IMG/VR virus record: IMGVR_UViG_3300029787_000230
Location: 1-29,312 of that record
Length of the DNA stretch: 29,312 bases
Reading direction: 5' to 3' (one strand)
From: a virus
Position numbers and translations under genes: made by a program. Each line of letters begins with the position of its first letter. Positions within the stretch are counted from its first letter, which is position 1. The notes beneath the pieces are model-generated. The model did no database searches, was not told where the DNA came from, and saw only the letters and a program-made list of their open reading frames with translations. Positions 1 to 6,279 of this stretch are shown piece by piece.

Positions 1-282
1 GAAGCTGTTGAAGCATTGACTGCTAAGAAACAGCTCGAGGAGCAACGCTATGAGCTACAACAGTTTATTAAGTTTACGCATGGTACTCACGCATGGAATG
101 AACTTCTTAAAATGGAAGGTGACATACGCAAGCGTAGACAAAAAGAGATATATGATAGGCAGATATTTAGACAAAAGGTAATTACCATTGTTGCATTGTT
201 TATTGTTTTATCTGTTGGCATAACTATACTAGGATTATTCGTATACGGATTGGTGCAACTCGATAGAGGAAACATAGGCTGA
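1..282 (+). CDS. Small membrane protein, 5' end outside window
   Basis: The frame is open from the first base, so the gene probably starts upstream; the first in-window start is a TTG at 16. The visible part has a charged, helical N-terminal half (many K, R, E, Q) followed by one strong membrane segment at about residues 55-80 counted from the TTG, then a short polar tail. That is a cytoplasmic-helix plus single-anchor layout. Its stop overlaps the next ATG by one base (TGATG), and it leads a lysis-type cluster, so a role at the membrane during lysis is possible. I do not recognise the family; the context is suggestive only. Confidence 0.7.
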   Translation, partial: EAVEALTAKKQLEEQRYELQQFIKFTHGTHAWNELLKMEGDIRKRRQKEIYDRQIFRQKVITIVALFIVLSVGITILGLFVYGLVQLDRGNIG

Positions 283-479
283 TGAACCCAGAAACATTAG
301 ACAAGTGGCGAATCCTCCCACGCTTGATGATGCTAGCTATGACCTGTGTTTACATTCGGTGCATCGAGTGGGCATTGAGTCAGCCTGACCTTACCACTCA
401 ACAGGCTGGCTTGGTGTCCGTTGTAACTGGTGCTATGACTGGTGCATTTGCTATCTGGTTAGGAAAGGAATCAAGTTAA
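282..479 (+). CDS. Small two-helix membrane protein, holin-like
   Basis: A 65-residue protein with two hydrophobic stretches, about residues 12-30 and 43-60, joined by a short polar loop (SQPDLTTQQ). It ends in a short charged tail. The size and two-helix hairpin topology fit small phage holins or holin helpers, which make or regulate membrane lesions that release the endolysin. It is translationally coupled to the gene before (TGATG) and the gene after (TAATG), and the endolysin gene lies about 0.6 kb downstream. Closely similar small proteins occur in marine phages as far as I recall, usually unnamed. The holin assignment is inferred from topology and position, not from a diagnostic motif. 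Confidence 0.7.
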   Translation: MNPETLDKWRILPRLMMLAMTCVYIRCIEWALSQPDLTTQQAGLVSVVTGAMTGAFAIWLGKESS

Positions 480-643
480 TGAAAGCTCTATACAATAAGT
501 TATCTGACAAACAGAAGAAGACTATGGAGAAACATAGTAAACATCATTCTAAAAAACATATGATGGCAATGGCTAAGATGATGGTGAAAGGAACCTCGTT
601 TAGTTCTGCTCACAAAAAAGCATTGAAAGAAACTGGTACATGA
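479..643 (+). CDS. Small basic His/Met/Lys-rich protein
   Basis: A 54-residue ORF starting MKALYNKLSDKQK and ending in KKALKETGT. Its start overlaps the previous stop (TAATG) and its stop overlaps the next start (ATGA). It is extremely rich in lysine, histidine and methionine (EKHSKHHSKKHMMAMAKMM), has no membrane segment and is strongly cationic, which suggests nucleic-acid or membrane-surface binding. The tight coupling on both sides is the main reason for calling it real. Similar tiny Lys/His-rich proteins recur in marine phages, but I know of no function for them. Confidence 0.65.
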   Translation: MKALYNKLSDKQKKTMEKHSKHHSKKHMMAMAKMMVKGTSFSSAHKKALKETGT

Positions 644-1005
644 TATTCAAAGCACTACAACTTGTAGGTGGTATGGCATCTACATGGATAGAATCCAAAG
701 CTGAGTCACAAAAACTTAACCTGGAGATAAAAAAGAAGCAGTTGACTGGAGATATCGACTGGGATTTGGAGGCTATGAAAGGTTCACAGTCTTCTTGGAA
801 GGACGAATACCTTGTAATTTTATTTAGTATACCTCTTATTCTTTGTTTCTGTGGTTCTTGGGGGAGAGATATAGTAGAACAGGGCTTCAGAGCCTTAGAG
901 ACAATGCCTGAGTGGTATCAGGTGACTTTAGGTTGTATTGTAGCCGCCAGCTTTGGAGTGCGTTCAGTAACCAAATTCTTTGGGCTACGAAAGAATGGGA
1001 AATAA
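640..1005 (+). CDS. Putative holin
   Basis: A 121-residue protein with a charged helical N-terminal half (residues 15-50), then two membrane segments at about 57-73 and 93-112, and a short basic C-terminal tail (FFGLRKNGK). The motif around the first segment, a tryptophan and charged residues leading into a Pro-containing hydrophobic helix, resembles phage and gene-transfer-agent 3-TM holins, which form the membrane pores that let the peptidase reach the cell wall. The endolysin follows at 1076, which supports the role. The start overlaps the preceding stop (ATGA). The exact holin family is not certain, and a structural or superinfection role cannot be excluded. Confidence 0.65.
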   Translation: MIFKALQLVGGMASTWIESKAESQKLNLEIKKKQLTGDIDWDLEAMKGSQSSWKDEYLVILFSIPLILCFCGSWGRDIVEQGFRALETMPEWYQVTLGCIVAASFGVRSVTKFFGLRKNGK

Positions 1006-1075
1006 TTGGGATAAACGTCGTGAGAATATTCGCATACATAGGGATTGGGATATTAGAAACTTTAGGAGAGAAAAT

Positions 1076-1543
1076 ATGGCATTTAAATTATCACAACGGT
1101 CAATGGATAAACTGGATGGAGTACATCCTGACCTTGTTAAGGTTGTTAAGAAGGCGATTGAGTATACGGATGTAGACTTTGGAGTTATCTATGGTGTCCG
1201 TGACCTAGAAACTCAGAAGAAATTATATGACGCTGGCAAATCTCAGACGATGGCTAGTAAACATTTGCTTCAAGAGGATGGTTACTCACACGCTGTTGAC
1301 CTTATGGCTTATGATGGCAGTAATCCATCTTGGGATATTGTGGATTACGATAACATTGCTGATGCTATGCGTAAGGCTGGCAAAGAAGTTGGTGTTGATT
1401 TAGTTTGGGGTGCGGCATGGCACAAGTTACTAACAATGTCACCGGATAGTGCAGAGGATTTGATGAATGACTACATCGACACAAGAAGAAAAGAATCAAG
1501 AAGACCGTTCATCGATGGACCTCACTTCCAACTCCACACCTAG
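1076..1543 (+). CDS. M15-family peptidase endolysin
   Basis: A 155-residue zinc peptidase of the M15 type (D-Ala-D-Ala carboxypeptidase or L-Ala-D-Glu endopeptidase, CwlK/phage lysin class) that would cut peptidoglycan cross-links at lysis. Visible ligands are H63 in SKH, D75 in SHAVDL and H150 in GPHFQL. The usual SxHxxGxAxD box is interrupted by a few extra residues between SKH and the Gly, a variant I have seen in marine phages. The frame is open 96 bases further upstream, but AGGAG at 1064-1068 is correctly spaced for the ATG at 1076 and the upstream residues look non-coding. No signal peptide is seen, so export depends on a holin, for which 640-1005 is the candidate. Confidence 0.9.
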   Translation: MAFKLSQRSMDKLDGVHPDLVKVVKKAIEYTDVDFGVIYGVRDLETQKKLYDAGKSQTMASKHLLQEDGYSHAVDLMAYDGSNPSWDIVDYDNIADAMRKAGKEVGVDLVWGAAWHKLLTMSPDSAEDLMNDYIDTRRKESRRPFIDGPHFQLHT

Positions 1544-1622
1544 TCAGCTAGCTTTTGACTTTGATGATTACGATGGGCCACCAGAGTTTTGGTTGAAATA
1601 CTTATGGTCACTTCTTCCCTAG
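1515..1622 (+). CDS. Possible tiny protein overlapping endolysin end
   Basis: An ATG inside the last 30 bases of the peptidase gene opens a different frame of 35 residues beginning MDLTSNSTPSQL. It has an acidic middle (DFDDYDGPP) and an aromatic/aliphatic C-terminus (EFWLKYLWSLLP) that could form an amphipathic or membrane-touching helix. It overlaps the last bases of the convergent minus-strand gene. Support is its position at the end of a lysis cassette, where overlapping small lysis genes are common, and its non-random composition. Against it, there is no clear ribosome site and the length is close to chance. Confidence 0.35.
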   Translation: MDLTSNSTPSQLAFDFDDYDGPPEFWLKYLWSLLP

Positions 1623-1871
1623 TTTATCAAGAACGTCTTCTTCAAAATGTTTTATGAAGGCTTTATTTATTTTGTCTGCTCGTTTTGATGTTCTTTCATT
1701 GAGAACTTTCTCACTGTAATGGTCTTTCCATTTTTTTTCTTCTCTGGAGTTAAGAAGAATATCAGCAACAGCTTCTCTTACTTCTTGCCTGATTCTTTCT
1801 CTGAATTTTTTATTGTCGAATAGAGCATATCCTAATGCTCCTACAAAAAACTTTTCACTTACTTTTTCCAT
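1608..1871 (-). CDS. Hypothetical protein, charged helical
   Basis: An 87-residue, highly charged, probably all-helical protein starting MEKVSEKFF. The N-terminal 18 residues are mildly hydrophobic (FFVGALGYALF); the rest alternates basic and acidic residues with no cysteine or known motif. AAGGA lies about 9 bases before the ATG. The start lies within the 3' end of the 58-residue ORF upstream, and the gene converges with the plus-strand lysis block, making it the last gene of the leftward early transcript. I do not recognise the family. Confidence 0.6.
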   Translation of the reverse strand: MEKVSEKFFVGALGYALFDNKKFRERIRQEVREAVADILLNSREEKKWKDHYSEKVLNERTSKRADKINKAFIKHFEEDVLDKLGKK

Positions 1872-2031
1872 TGCTTTTTCCTTTTGTTTTACTTCTATCT
1901 TCGTTTTGTTTTTTAATTTTCATCATTAGGTCTACAGTTTTCTTTTTAAATACTCTTGTATTGCGTTGATTTACATCAGGCTCTACTGCTTTTAGCTTTA
2001 GCGTTTCTATATCTATTTTCTTAATTTCCAT
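1855..2031 (-). CDS. Small basic hypothetical protein
   Basis: A 58-residue ORF starting MEIKKIDIETLKLKAVEPD and ending in KTKGKSNGKSK. It is lysine-rich, with a central RNTRVFKKKTVDLMMKIKK segment. AAAGGA lies upstream of its ATG, and it overlaps the genes on both sides (start inside the 72-residue ORF, stop inside the 87-residue one), in keeping with the chained overlaps of this block. It has no recognisable domain. Strong positive charge suggests nucleic-acid contact, but this is only a guess. Confidence 0.5.
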   Translation of the reverse strand: MEIKKIDIETLKLKAVEPDVNQRNTRVFKKKTVDLMMKIKKQNEDRSKTKGKSNGKSK

Positions 2032-2231
2032 ACGTTTGTCCTTTCTATGTATAGAGCTATAATATCTTCAAAGTTATTTGGTTTGCGAGGTGGTATATTT
2101 GTATGGATGTTATACGTTTCAAAACATCTATTCTCATTGTATACTTGCTGGCTTATTCTTTCACATTCTCTTGCAGATTCAAGGTCGAGGGTGAGCATGA
2201 GAATGATAGTGTGGGTCATCTTTTCTATCAT
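2013..2231 (-). CDS. Hypothetical protein
   Basis: A 72-residue ORF starting MIEKMTHTIILMLTLDLES with a GGAG site about 6 bases before the ATG. The first 20 residues look like a buried beta strand rather than a signal peptide. The rest is polar with two cysteines. It is the first gene after the hairpins at 2251-2339 in the leftward direction, so it may be separately controlled from the SSB-like gene upstream. No family recognised. Confidence 0.6.
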   Translation of the reverse strand: MIEKMTHTIILMLTLDLESARECERISQQVYNENRCFETYNIHTNIPPRKPNNFEDIIALYIERTNVWKLRK

Positions 2232-2250
2232 AGTTATCTCCGCTGTTAAA

Positions 2251-2294
2251 AGCTAGGAGGTCTGGCAAACAGAGCAGTAAAAGACCCCCTAGCT
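2251..2294 (-). terminator. Rho-independent terminator candidate, leftward
   Basis: Arms 2251-2262 and 2283-2294 pair over 12 positions. On the minus-strand RNA the single imperfection is a G-U pair (it would be an A-C mismatch on plus), and the stem is followed directly by UUUU. The loop is long (20 nt), so termination may be partial. It separates the SSB-like gene from the three small genes beyond. Confidence 0.5.
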
Positions 2295-2295
2295 T

Positions 2296-2339
2296 GTTCT
2301 AGGATGTAGTTATTTTGGAGAAAACTATTTCCCTAGAAC
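2296..2339 (-). other. Hairpin at the end of the SSB-like gene
   Basis: GTTCTAGG (2296-2303) pairs perfectly with CCTAGAAC (2332-2339), with an inner TAGTT/AACTA helix. The right arm contains the stop codon of the SSB-like gene. With the adjacent stem it makes a tandem hairpin, which could stabilise the 3' end of the upstream mRNA or help terminate it. Confidence 0.45.
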
Positions 2340-2710
2340 GGTATTTCATCATCTTCTATCTGTTTGTCAACATCATTATCACTCGACATTGCATTTTTAT
2401 CTGTCAACTTCATAGATAAGATGTTGCCTTTTTCTGTTTGCTTTACCCAAGCGGCAACTCTTTTTTCTCCAGTAGATATTTCAGCTACACCAGTAAAGGT
2501 AGGTGCGTTTGGAGTATCACTACTGTTATCCCATAGCCTCCCAACCTTGATGTATATATCTCGGATTGTTGTACCATCAGGCATTACATCTTTGATCATA
2601 GCGATACGTTTGGTTTCGCCTTCATCGTTTAGGCTACCAGTACCAACTAATATTAGCTGGTCGCTTTTGCTACTGAAGATAGCTCCAGTGTTAGTGTTAT
2701 CGTATTCCAT
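2333..2710 (-). CDS. SSB-like single-stranded DNA-binding protein
   Basis: A 125-residue protein from the ATG at 2710, chosen because GGAGG precedes it closely; a longer in-frame reading to 2800 runs through the coding end of the annealing-protein gene. The N-terminal part has an NTGAIF motif, the middle a VAAWVKQTEKGNILSMKL segment typical of small OB-like phage proteins, and the C-terminus is acidic and ends DDEIPF. That closely resembles the SSB tip (DDDIPF) which recruits partner enzymes. It sits directly downstream of the annealing protein and in the same transcript as the exonuclease, so ssDNA handling in replication or recombination is likely. The OB fold itself is inferred, not demonstrated. 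Confidence 0.6.
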   Translation of the reverse strand: MEYDNTNTGAIFSSKSDQLILVGTGSLNDEGETKRIAMIKDVMPDGTTIRDIYIKVGRLWDNSSDTPNAPTFTGVAEISTGEKRVAAWVKQTEKGNILSMKLTDKNAMSSDNDVDKQIEDDEIPF

Positions 2711-2720
2711 ATTACCTCCG

Positions 2721-3272
2721 TTAGAATGGATTGTTATCAGTCTTGCCATTATCAGCGTTGTGTTTGTTGTCGTGCTTACCCAGAAACACATCAGCATCAC
2801 AGCCTAAATGAGATAGACCTTTAGTTAAGGCATCAGTCAATGCCATCTTTCCAGCGTCTTCGGCTGGTCGTTTCATATCTTTGTGCCAGAAAGTTCTGCT
2901 ACCAGCAATAGGTCCGAATGTATTCTCTGGTAGATCTGTCCAGATAGTCACTTTCGCAACAATAAGAATCATATCGTTCGATGATGGGTAGTCATACTCT
3001 ACGTTGTATCCCCAGCCAACACCTACTGGACCAAACATCTTTGTCATCTTCATGATCTGATACTGAGGATCAATAGACGTAAAGCTTCTCTGACCGAAAG
3101 AAACTTTCTTTAGATACTTGAGTTCGGATGGTGCAAGCGAGTTCCATACATCCATGTGTGCTTTTCTTTTCATAAGCTTTTCATGTTCTGATTTTTCTCT
3201 TTGGTATTCTGCTTCTTCTTTCAGAACAACCCCTCCTATTTTTATCTCGTTTTTTTTTGGTTTATCTGACAT
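2721..3272 (-). CDS. Single-strand annealing recombinase (Rad52/Erf-like)
   Basis: A 183-residue protein. The core from about residue 40 to 170 has the pattern of phage annealing proteins: WNSLAPSELKYLKKV, then SIDPQYQIMKMTKMFGPVG with GWGYNVEY, then a charged PAEDAGKMALTDALTKGLSHLG helix and a DVFLG end. These proteins coat ssDNA and anneal it to complementary strands, working with a 5'-3' exonuclease; a YqaJ-type exonuclease is encoded two genes upstream in the same transcript. The C-terminus ends TDNNPF, a weak echo of the SSB tip of its neighbour. AGGAGG precedes the start and the previous stop abuts it. Assignment to the Rad52/Erf superfamily is by pattern; the exact family needs a profile search. 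Confidence 0.65.
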   Translation of the reverse strand: MSDKPKKNEIKIGGVVLKEEAEYQREKSEHEKLMKRKAHMDVWNSLAPSELKYLKKVSFGQRSFTSIDPQYQIMKMTKMFGPVGVGWGYNVEYDYPSSNDMILIVAKVTIWTDLPENTFGPIAGSRTFWHKDMKRPAEDAGKMALTDALTKGLSHLGCDADVFLGKHDNKHNADNGKTDNNPF

Positions 3273-3494
3273 TTAAACTTCCTCCTTCTCTTTTTCTGCA
3301 TTTAATCTAGCCATCTTGGCAATCATTCTTATATCTTCTGGACGCATTTTAAATTTTTCAAACTCTTGCAACTTAAAATGTCCATTGCTTTTAACTATCA
3401 TAGTAAAATCATCATCTTCATGAATCTCAACTCTGTTTATTGTAAGCCACTTGCCTGACCATATGTCGTCATCTATTTTTCTTTTACCTTTCAT
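3273..3494 (-). CDS. Hypothetical protein between exonuclease and annealing protein
   Basis: A 73-residue ORF starting MKGKRKIDDDIWSG with AAAGGAGATATC before the ATG. It has mixed charge with a strand-rich middle (WLTINRVEIHEDDDFTMIVKS) and a C-terminal charged helix ending EKEKEEV. It sits within the recombination operon, overlapping the exonuclease gene by 4 bases and abutting the annealing gene, so a helper role is plausible. No family recognised. Confidence 0.65.
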   Translation of the reverse strand: MKGKRKIDDDIWSGKWLTINRVEIHEDDDFTMIVKSNGHFKLQEFEKFKMRPEDIRMIAKMARLNAEKEKEEV

Positions 3495-4321
3495 GATATC
3501 TCCTTTACTTTTATTGTTCTTCTTTTGTCGGTTACATTTACAGATAATAAATCACAATCCATCTGGTAAACATCAGGTGGTATGTGGCTCATCAATCTCT
3601 TCTTGGCTGATTCGTTCTTTCTTGCTGACTCGAGTGTGTCAACATAGTCATGTGCATCAGACATAAACTCATTACTCTCGTTCATATTTAGCTTGACCTT
3701 TCTATCAATCGCGATGCTTGAGATATCTAGGGTCTCCGCATCACGATTGTTAGGAGGTCGCTTGTCTTCAACATGTTTCCAAAACTTTCGTATCTGTGCT
3801 AGCATTGTAGCAAAATATACTGGGTCATACCCAACGTGCTTAGACTCCCATTTAGAGTTGCCAAAGATAACAGATAAGTAACAACCATCAGCTCTCATGT
3901 CCTCTTCTCCACAATACATTTGATGTAGATACATATACAATTGAATTTGTGGCATATATCTTTCTATGATCTCACCCATGTTTGTAAATGCGTTTGTATG
4001 TTTTGCTTCTACTATAAAGCTAGTACCTTGCTTCGTCTTTACCATCATATCAGTTGTGCCTTTAAGCGGCACACCATCTCCAGTAATTGTAAGCGTTGTT
4101 TGGTAATGACTTGTAGCACCTGATAGTTGGAATCCAGGTTCATGCTCTTGCTTCCACCAGTCGAGATTGAAACGTTCTGTGTGTATACCGAGTTGAACAG
4201 CAAGAACATCAGTCAAGTCTTTGCTTTCTACCAGTCCTACTTTCTCTTGGTAGAGGTCTGCCCACTCTCCATTCATAATTCTGATGGCATCTGTGCCACC
4301 GATAAATCCTTGTCGATCCAT
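3491..4321 (-). CDS. YqaJ-type viral exonuclease
   Basis: A 276-residue PD-(D/E)XK nuclease of the YqaJ/lambda-exonuclease class, expected to resect double-stranded ends 5'-3' and hand ssDNA to the annealing protein. Motifs seen: FIGGTDAIRIM at residues 7-17 with LYQEKVGL at 23-30, the conserved acidic residue E49 in GIHTE, the catalytic D91 in KGTTDMM, and E105-x-K107 in FIVEAKHT. YMPQIQLYMYL at 122-132 matches the glutamine helix of the family. AAGGAG precedes the ATG. The C-terminal third is polar and less conserved. Length fits the family. Confidence 0.85.
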   Translation of the reverse strand: MDRQGFIGGTDAIRIMNGEWADLYQEKVGLVESKDLTDVLAVQLGIHTERFNLDWWKQEHEPGFQLSGATSHYQTTLTITGDGVPLKGTTDMMVKTKQGTSFIVEAKHTNAFTNMGEIIERYMPQIQLYMYLHQMYCGEEDMRADGCYLSVIFGNSKWESKHVGYDPVYFATMLAQIRKFWKHVEDKRPPNNRDAETLDISSIAIDRKVKLNMNESNEFMSDAHDYVDTLESARKNESAKKRLMSHIPPDVYQMDCDLLSVNVTDKRRTIKVKEIS

Positions 4322-4354
4322 AGTTTTCTCCTTATTTATATGGCGATTGTAGTC

Positions 4355-4840
4355 TCACTTCTGCAACTGGTCAATAAAATAATCAAACTTATCGAGATAA
4401 TATTTTCTCCTTTCAAGCTCTGGTTTGACTAGTCCGTATACATCTGAGTAGGGTGGTAGTATACGAAATGTTTTGATAGACATGTTGTAGATATGCATGA
4501 TGCAGTCGGCTGGTATCTCCATTAAACTCTCGATCATAATATCCACACGTTCACTGCACTCATCCATACTGGTTTCATACGGACGCTGAAACAAATATTT
4601 CCAGCGACTAAATAGCTGGCGTACTTTATCCGGTCTGTGTGGTGTTAGGTATGCTTCGATGTTTGCTTTGGCGGCAAGTGCATCGGCTAGCTTCGAACAG
4701 CTGACATCCAGTACGCGTATGTCAACAGAACCCAAAGCATTTAGCTCTCGGACAAGTTGATCATTTGCTTTTGTTGGTGAACGGAAAGAAAGAAGAGTAG
4801 CTACGTTGCCACTCTCCCCAATTGATACGACTTTAGACAT
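4355..4840 (-). CDS. Hypothetical protein, possibly replication-linked
   Basis: A 161-residue soluble protein. The C-terminal part (SLMEIPADCIMHIYNMSIKTF, then LPPYSDVYGLVKPELERRKYY) follows a pattern seen in several phage and prophage proteins near replication genes. In these a short helical domain ends with an aromatic-Pro-Pro motif and a 'P-E-x-x-R' helix. I recall similar C-termini near helicase-loader or replication-inhibitor genes, but this is weak. AGGAG precedes the start, and the stop of the resolvase-like gene overlaps it by one base, so the two are co-translated. Confidence 0.6.
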   Translation of the reverse strand: MSKVVSIGESGNVATLLSFRSPTKANDQLVRELNALGSVDIRVLDVSCSKLADALAAKANIEAYLTPHRPDKVRQLFSRWKYLFQRPYETSMDECSERVDIMIESLMEIPADCIMHIYNMSIKTFRILPPYSDVYGLVKPELERRKYYLDKFDYFIDQLQK

Positions 4841-5172
4841 TAGTTCTCCTTACTTATTATTTTTTTAAATGTTGATTCCCATACTCGGTCACTAATTATT
4901 ACACAGTATCGAGGGTCGCCAGTCTTACGCTTACAGACTGCCATGTCTCTATCCTCTAATAGATTGAAGACGTTTGGAAACGAACTCTTGTCTCGATACT
5001 TTACTTCTACAAAGAGAACCTGACCATCAATCTCGATAGTCAAGTCCCCTTTGTATTCACCACCTAGACTGCCCGATAGTGGTTGCTTCTTTGTTTTTAT
5101 TCCTAGACTATTCCATAGCTTTAGAAACCACCTTTCGTGATAGCTTCCTTTTGCTTTACTTTTGCTAACCAT
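4840..5172 (-). CDS. Holliday-junction-resolvase-like PD-(D/E)XK nuclease
   Basis: A 110-residue compact nuclease. Visible elements are E13 in GSYHERWF, D43 in YKGDLTIEI and E56-x-K58 in LFVEVKYRDK, the order and spacing of archaeal-type (Hjc-like) resolvases and small VRR-NUC-like enzymes. Basic residues around 25-30 (IKTKKQPLSG) could contact DNA. Such enzymes cut branched intermediates made by recombination or replication before packaging, consistent with the exonuclease and annealing genes downstream. GGAGG lies 6 bases upstream of the ATG, inside the end of the zinc-ribbon gene. Confidence 0.75.
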   Translation of the reverse strand: MVSKSKAKGSYHERWFLKLWNSLGIKTKKQPLSGSLGGEYKGDLTIEIDGQVLFVEVKYRDKSSFPNVFNLLEDRDMAVCKRKTGDPRYCVIISDRVWESTFKKIISKEN

Positions 5173-5351
5173 GTGTCCTCCTCATAACATTTCATGCAGA
5201 TAAGACTGCTCTTGTATAGAAAGACTACAAAGTATTGAGTTGATTGACCACAGGCATCGCATATACGAGGCGATCTTACCTCTTCACCTTTACTTTTTTT
5301 GGAGCGTCGCAAGCTGGTCAATAGCTCGTTCAATCTTGATAGCAGTTGCAT
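5121..5351 (-). CDS. Small zinc-ribbon-like protein
   Basis: A frame encoding up to 76 residues with two CxxC pairs, CDAC and CMKC, about 20 residues apart, the layout of a treble-clef or zinc-ribbon. The C-terminus overlaps the resolvase-like gene by about 50 bases. The start is doubtful: the ATG at 5351 lies deep inside the HTH gene with only a weak ribosome site, and a shorter form from an internal TTG is possible. The knuckles could bind DNA or host RNA polymerase, but function is unknown. Confidence 0.5.
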   Translation of the reverse strand: MQLLSRLNELLTSLRRSKKSKGEEVRSPRICDACGQSTQYFVVFLYKSSLICMKCYEEDTWLAKVKQKEAITKGGF

Positions 5352-5481
5352 AGCGTAGCTCTGTGCCTTTCAGTTGTCTGTAGTATGTAGTCTTTGATAG
5401 ACCAGCCCAGTTAAAAGCATTACGCAAAGTGACCTTCTGATTCTCTGATTGAATTGTCAGTTGTTCCAAATAACTTTTCAT
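5290..5481 (-). CDS. Small helix-turn-helix protein
   Basis: A 63-residue frame whose core VTLRNAFNWAGLSKTTYYRQLKG fits a helix-turn-helix, with the recognition helix around SKTTYYRQL. It is followed by YATAIKIERAIDQL, as in Cro/XRE-like phage regulators. Written this way it overlaps both neighbours by about 60 bases. A TTG a few residues before the HTH is preceded by AAGG and could be the true start, giving a shorter protein. It may regulate the early block, but the target is unknown. Confidence 0.5.
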   Translation of the reverse strand: MKSYLEQLTIQSENQKVTLRNAFNWAGLSKTTYYRQLKGTELRYATAIKIERAIDQLATLQKK

Positions 5482-5812
5482 AGAGTCTAGATCTACTACG
5501 TTTTGCTTGTAATAACAAGTGTCTATTGATTGTTTTGTTACCTAATCCGGTAATGTAATATTTTCTAATTAGACCTGGACTTTTTTGATTTGCATATAAC
5601 ACTCTTTCTATGTCTTGCATTTGCACAGAGACTACTAATCCGTAGCGATACTCGAGCTGATGTAGTGTGCCGCTGATTGTTCCTTGCTTAAGATCAGGTA
5701 ACTCTTTTTGAATAGTTCTATTTGTAATTCGTGGTGGTTTTGGGTTTGACTTGTCGTGATATAGCTTTATTGTTGCCAGTATACGAACTTGATTAGACGT
5801 AAGTTTTCTCAT
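5420..5812 (-). CDS. Winged-helix DNA-binding protein
   Basis: A 130-residue protein from the ATG at 5812 (MRKLTSNQVRILATI), preferred over an in-frame start at 5845 because AAGGA precedes it and the upstream start lies inside the hairpin at 5831-5857. It has the features of a winged helix: helices TSNQVRILATIKLYH and ITNRTIQKELPDL, a recognition helix KQGTISGTLHQLEYRYGL, then a strand pair VVSV..YYITGLG. This is the MarR/phage-replication-protein fold type. The C-terminal helix is basic (KRSRSRLYEKL). A likely transcription or replication regulator in the leftward operon. Confidence 0.6.
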   Translation of the reverse strand: MRKLTSNQVRILATIKLYHDKSNPKPPRITNRTIQKELPDLKQGTISGTLHQLEYRYGLVVSVQMQDIERVLYANQKSPGLIRKYYITGLGNKTINRHLLLQAKRSRSRLYEKLFGTTDNSIRESEGHFA

Positions 5813-5830
5813 GATAGTATCCTTCAAACT

Positions 5831-5857
5831 GGGGAGGCTTGTCACCTCCCCTTTTTT
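5831..5857 (+). terminator. Perfect rho-independent terminator facing plus
   Basis: GGGGAGG (5831-5837), a 7-nt loop, CCTCCCC (5845-5851) and then six T residues (5852-5857). In the plus direction this is a textbook intrinsic terminator; on the minus RNA there is no U-run after the stem. It lies between two minus-strand genes, so it would stop transcripts opposing the early operon. Confidence 0.8.
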
Positions 5858-5858
5858 G

Positions 5859-6038
5859 TTATGCTTGCATTGCTCTTTCCGTTAAGTCTTCAATAACTAA
5901 ATCCATTAGAACTTCCATTGGAACATTAGTTGTTTTGATACCTACTTCATCGCAATAGTTTAGAAGGTCAAGGCAACGCATTGCGTTTACCTTGTCCTCG
6001 ATGTTTTCTATAATGATAGTATTAATTGGATGTGACAT
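5859..6038 (-). CDS. Hypothetical protein
   Basis: About 59 residues from the second of two adjacent ATGs (MSHPINTIIIENIEDKV), chosen for its spacing from GGAAG. An in-frame start at 6068 would extend far into the gene upstream. The protein is acidic, helical and soluble (MEVLMDLVIEDLTERAMQA). No motif is recognised. It is the last gene before the winged-helix gene. Confidence 0.55.
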   Translation of the reverse strand: MSHPINTIIIENIEDKVNAMRCLDLLNYCDEVGIKTTNVPMEVLMDLVIEDLTERAMQA

Positions 6039-6279
6039 CATCACTTCCATAATGAATAGTTCTACCATCTGTTTCTTCTTCGTTCGGAAGATTCAACTCG
6101 TTTCGGATGTCATCTACAAAGTTGAACTTGTCAACTACACAACGTAATGATTTGAATATAGCACCCAAGTCATACCGAGTATCAAAAGAAGGGAAGCGTT
6201 CCTCATCATTTGATAGTGCCTCATAGTACAGCATGTCTGCTCTGAGTCTTTGTTCAAGTGTTTGTGTTTTCTTTACCAT
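6022..6279 (-). CDS. Hypothetical protein
   Basis: An 85-residue acidic protein starting MVKKTQTLEQRLRADMLYY, with mixed helical content and an acidic linker (NEEETDG) near the end. Its start overlaps the previous stop at 6279, and its end overlaps the following gene. No family recognised. It belongs to the run of four unknown small genes between 5859 and 6948. Confidence 0.6.
   Translation of the reverse strand: MVKKTQTLEQRLRADMLYYEALSNDEERFPSFDTRYDLGAIFKSLRCVVDKFNFVDDIRNELNLPNEEETDGRTIHYGSDDVTSN

Noticed and set aside
2047-2256. Plus-strand frames opposite the minus-strand early genes
   Set aside because: They lack ribosome sites and are mirrored by better-supported minus-strand genes with chained starts and stops.
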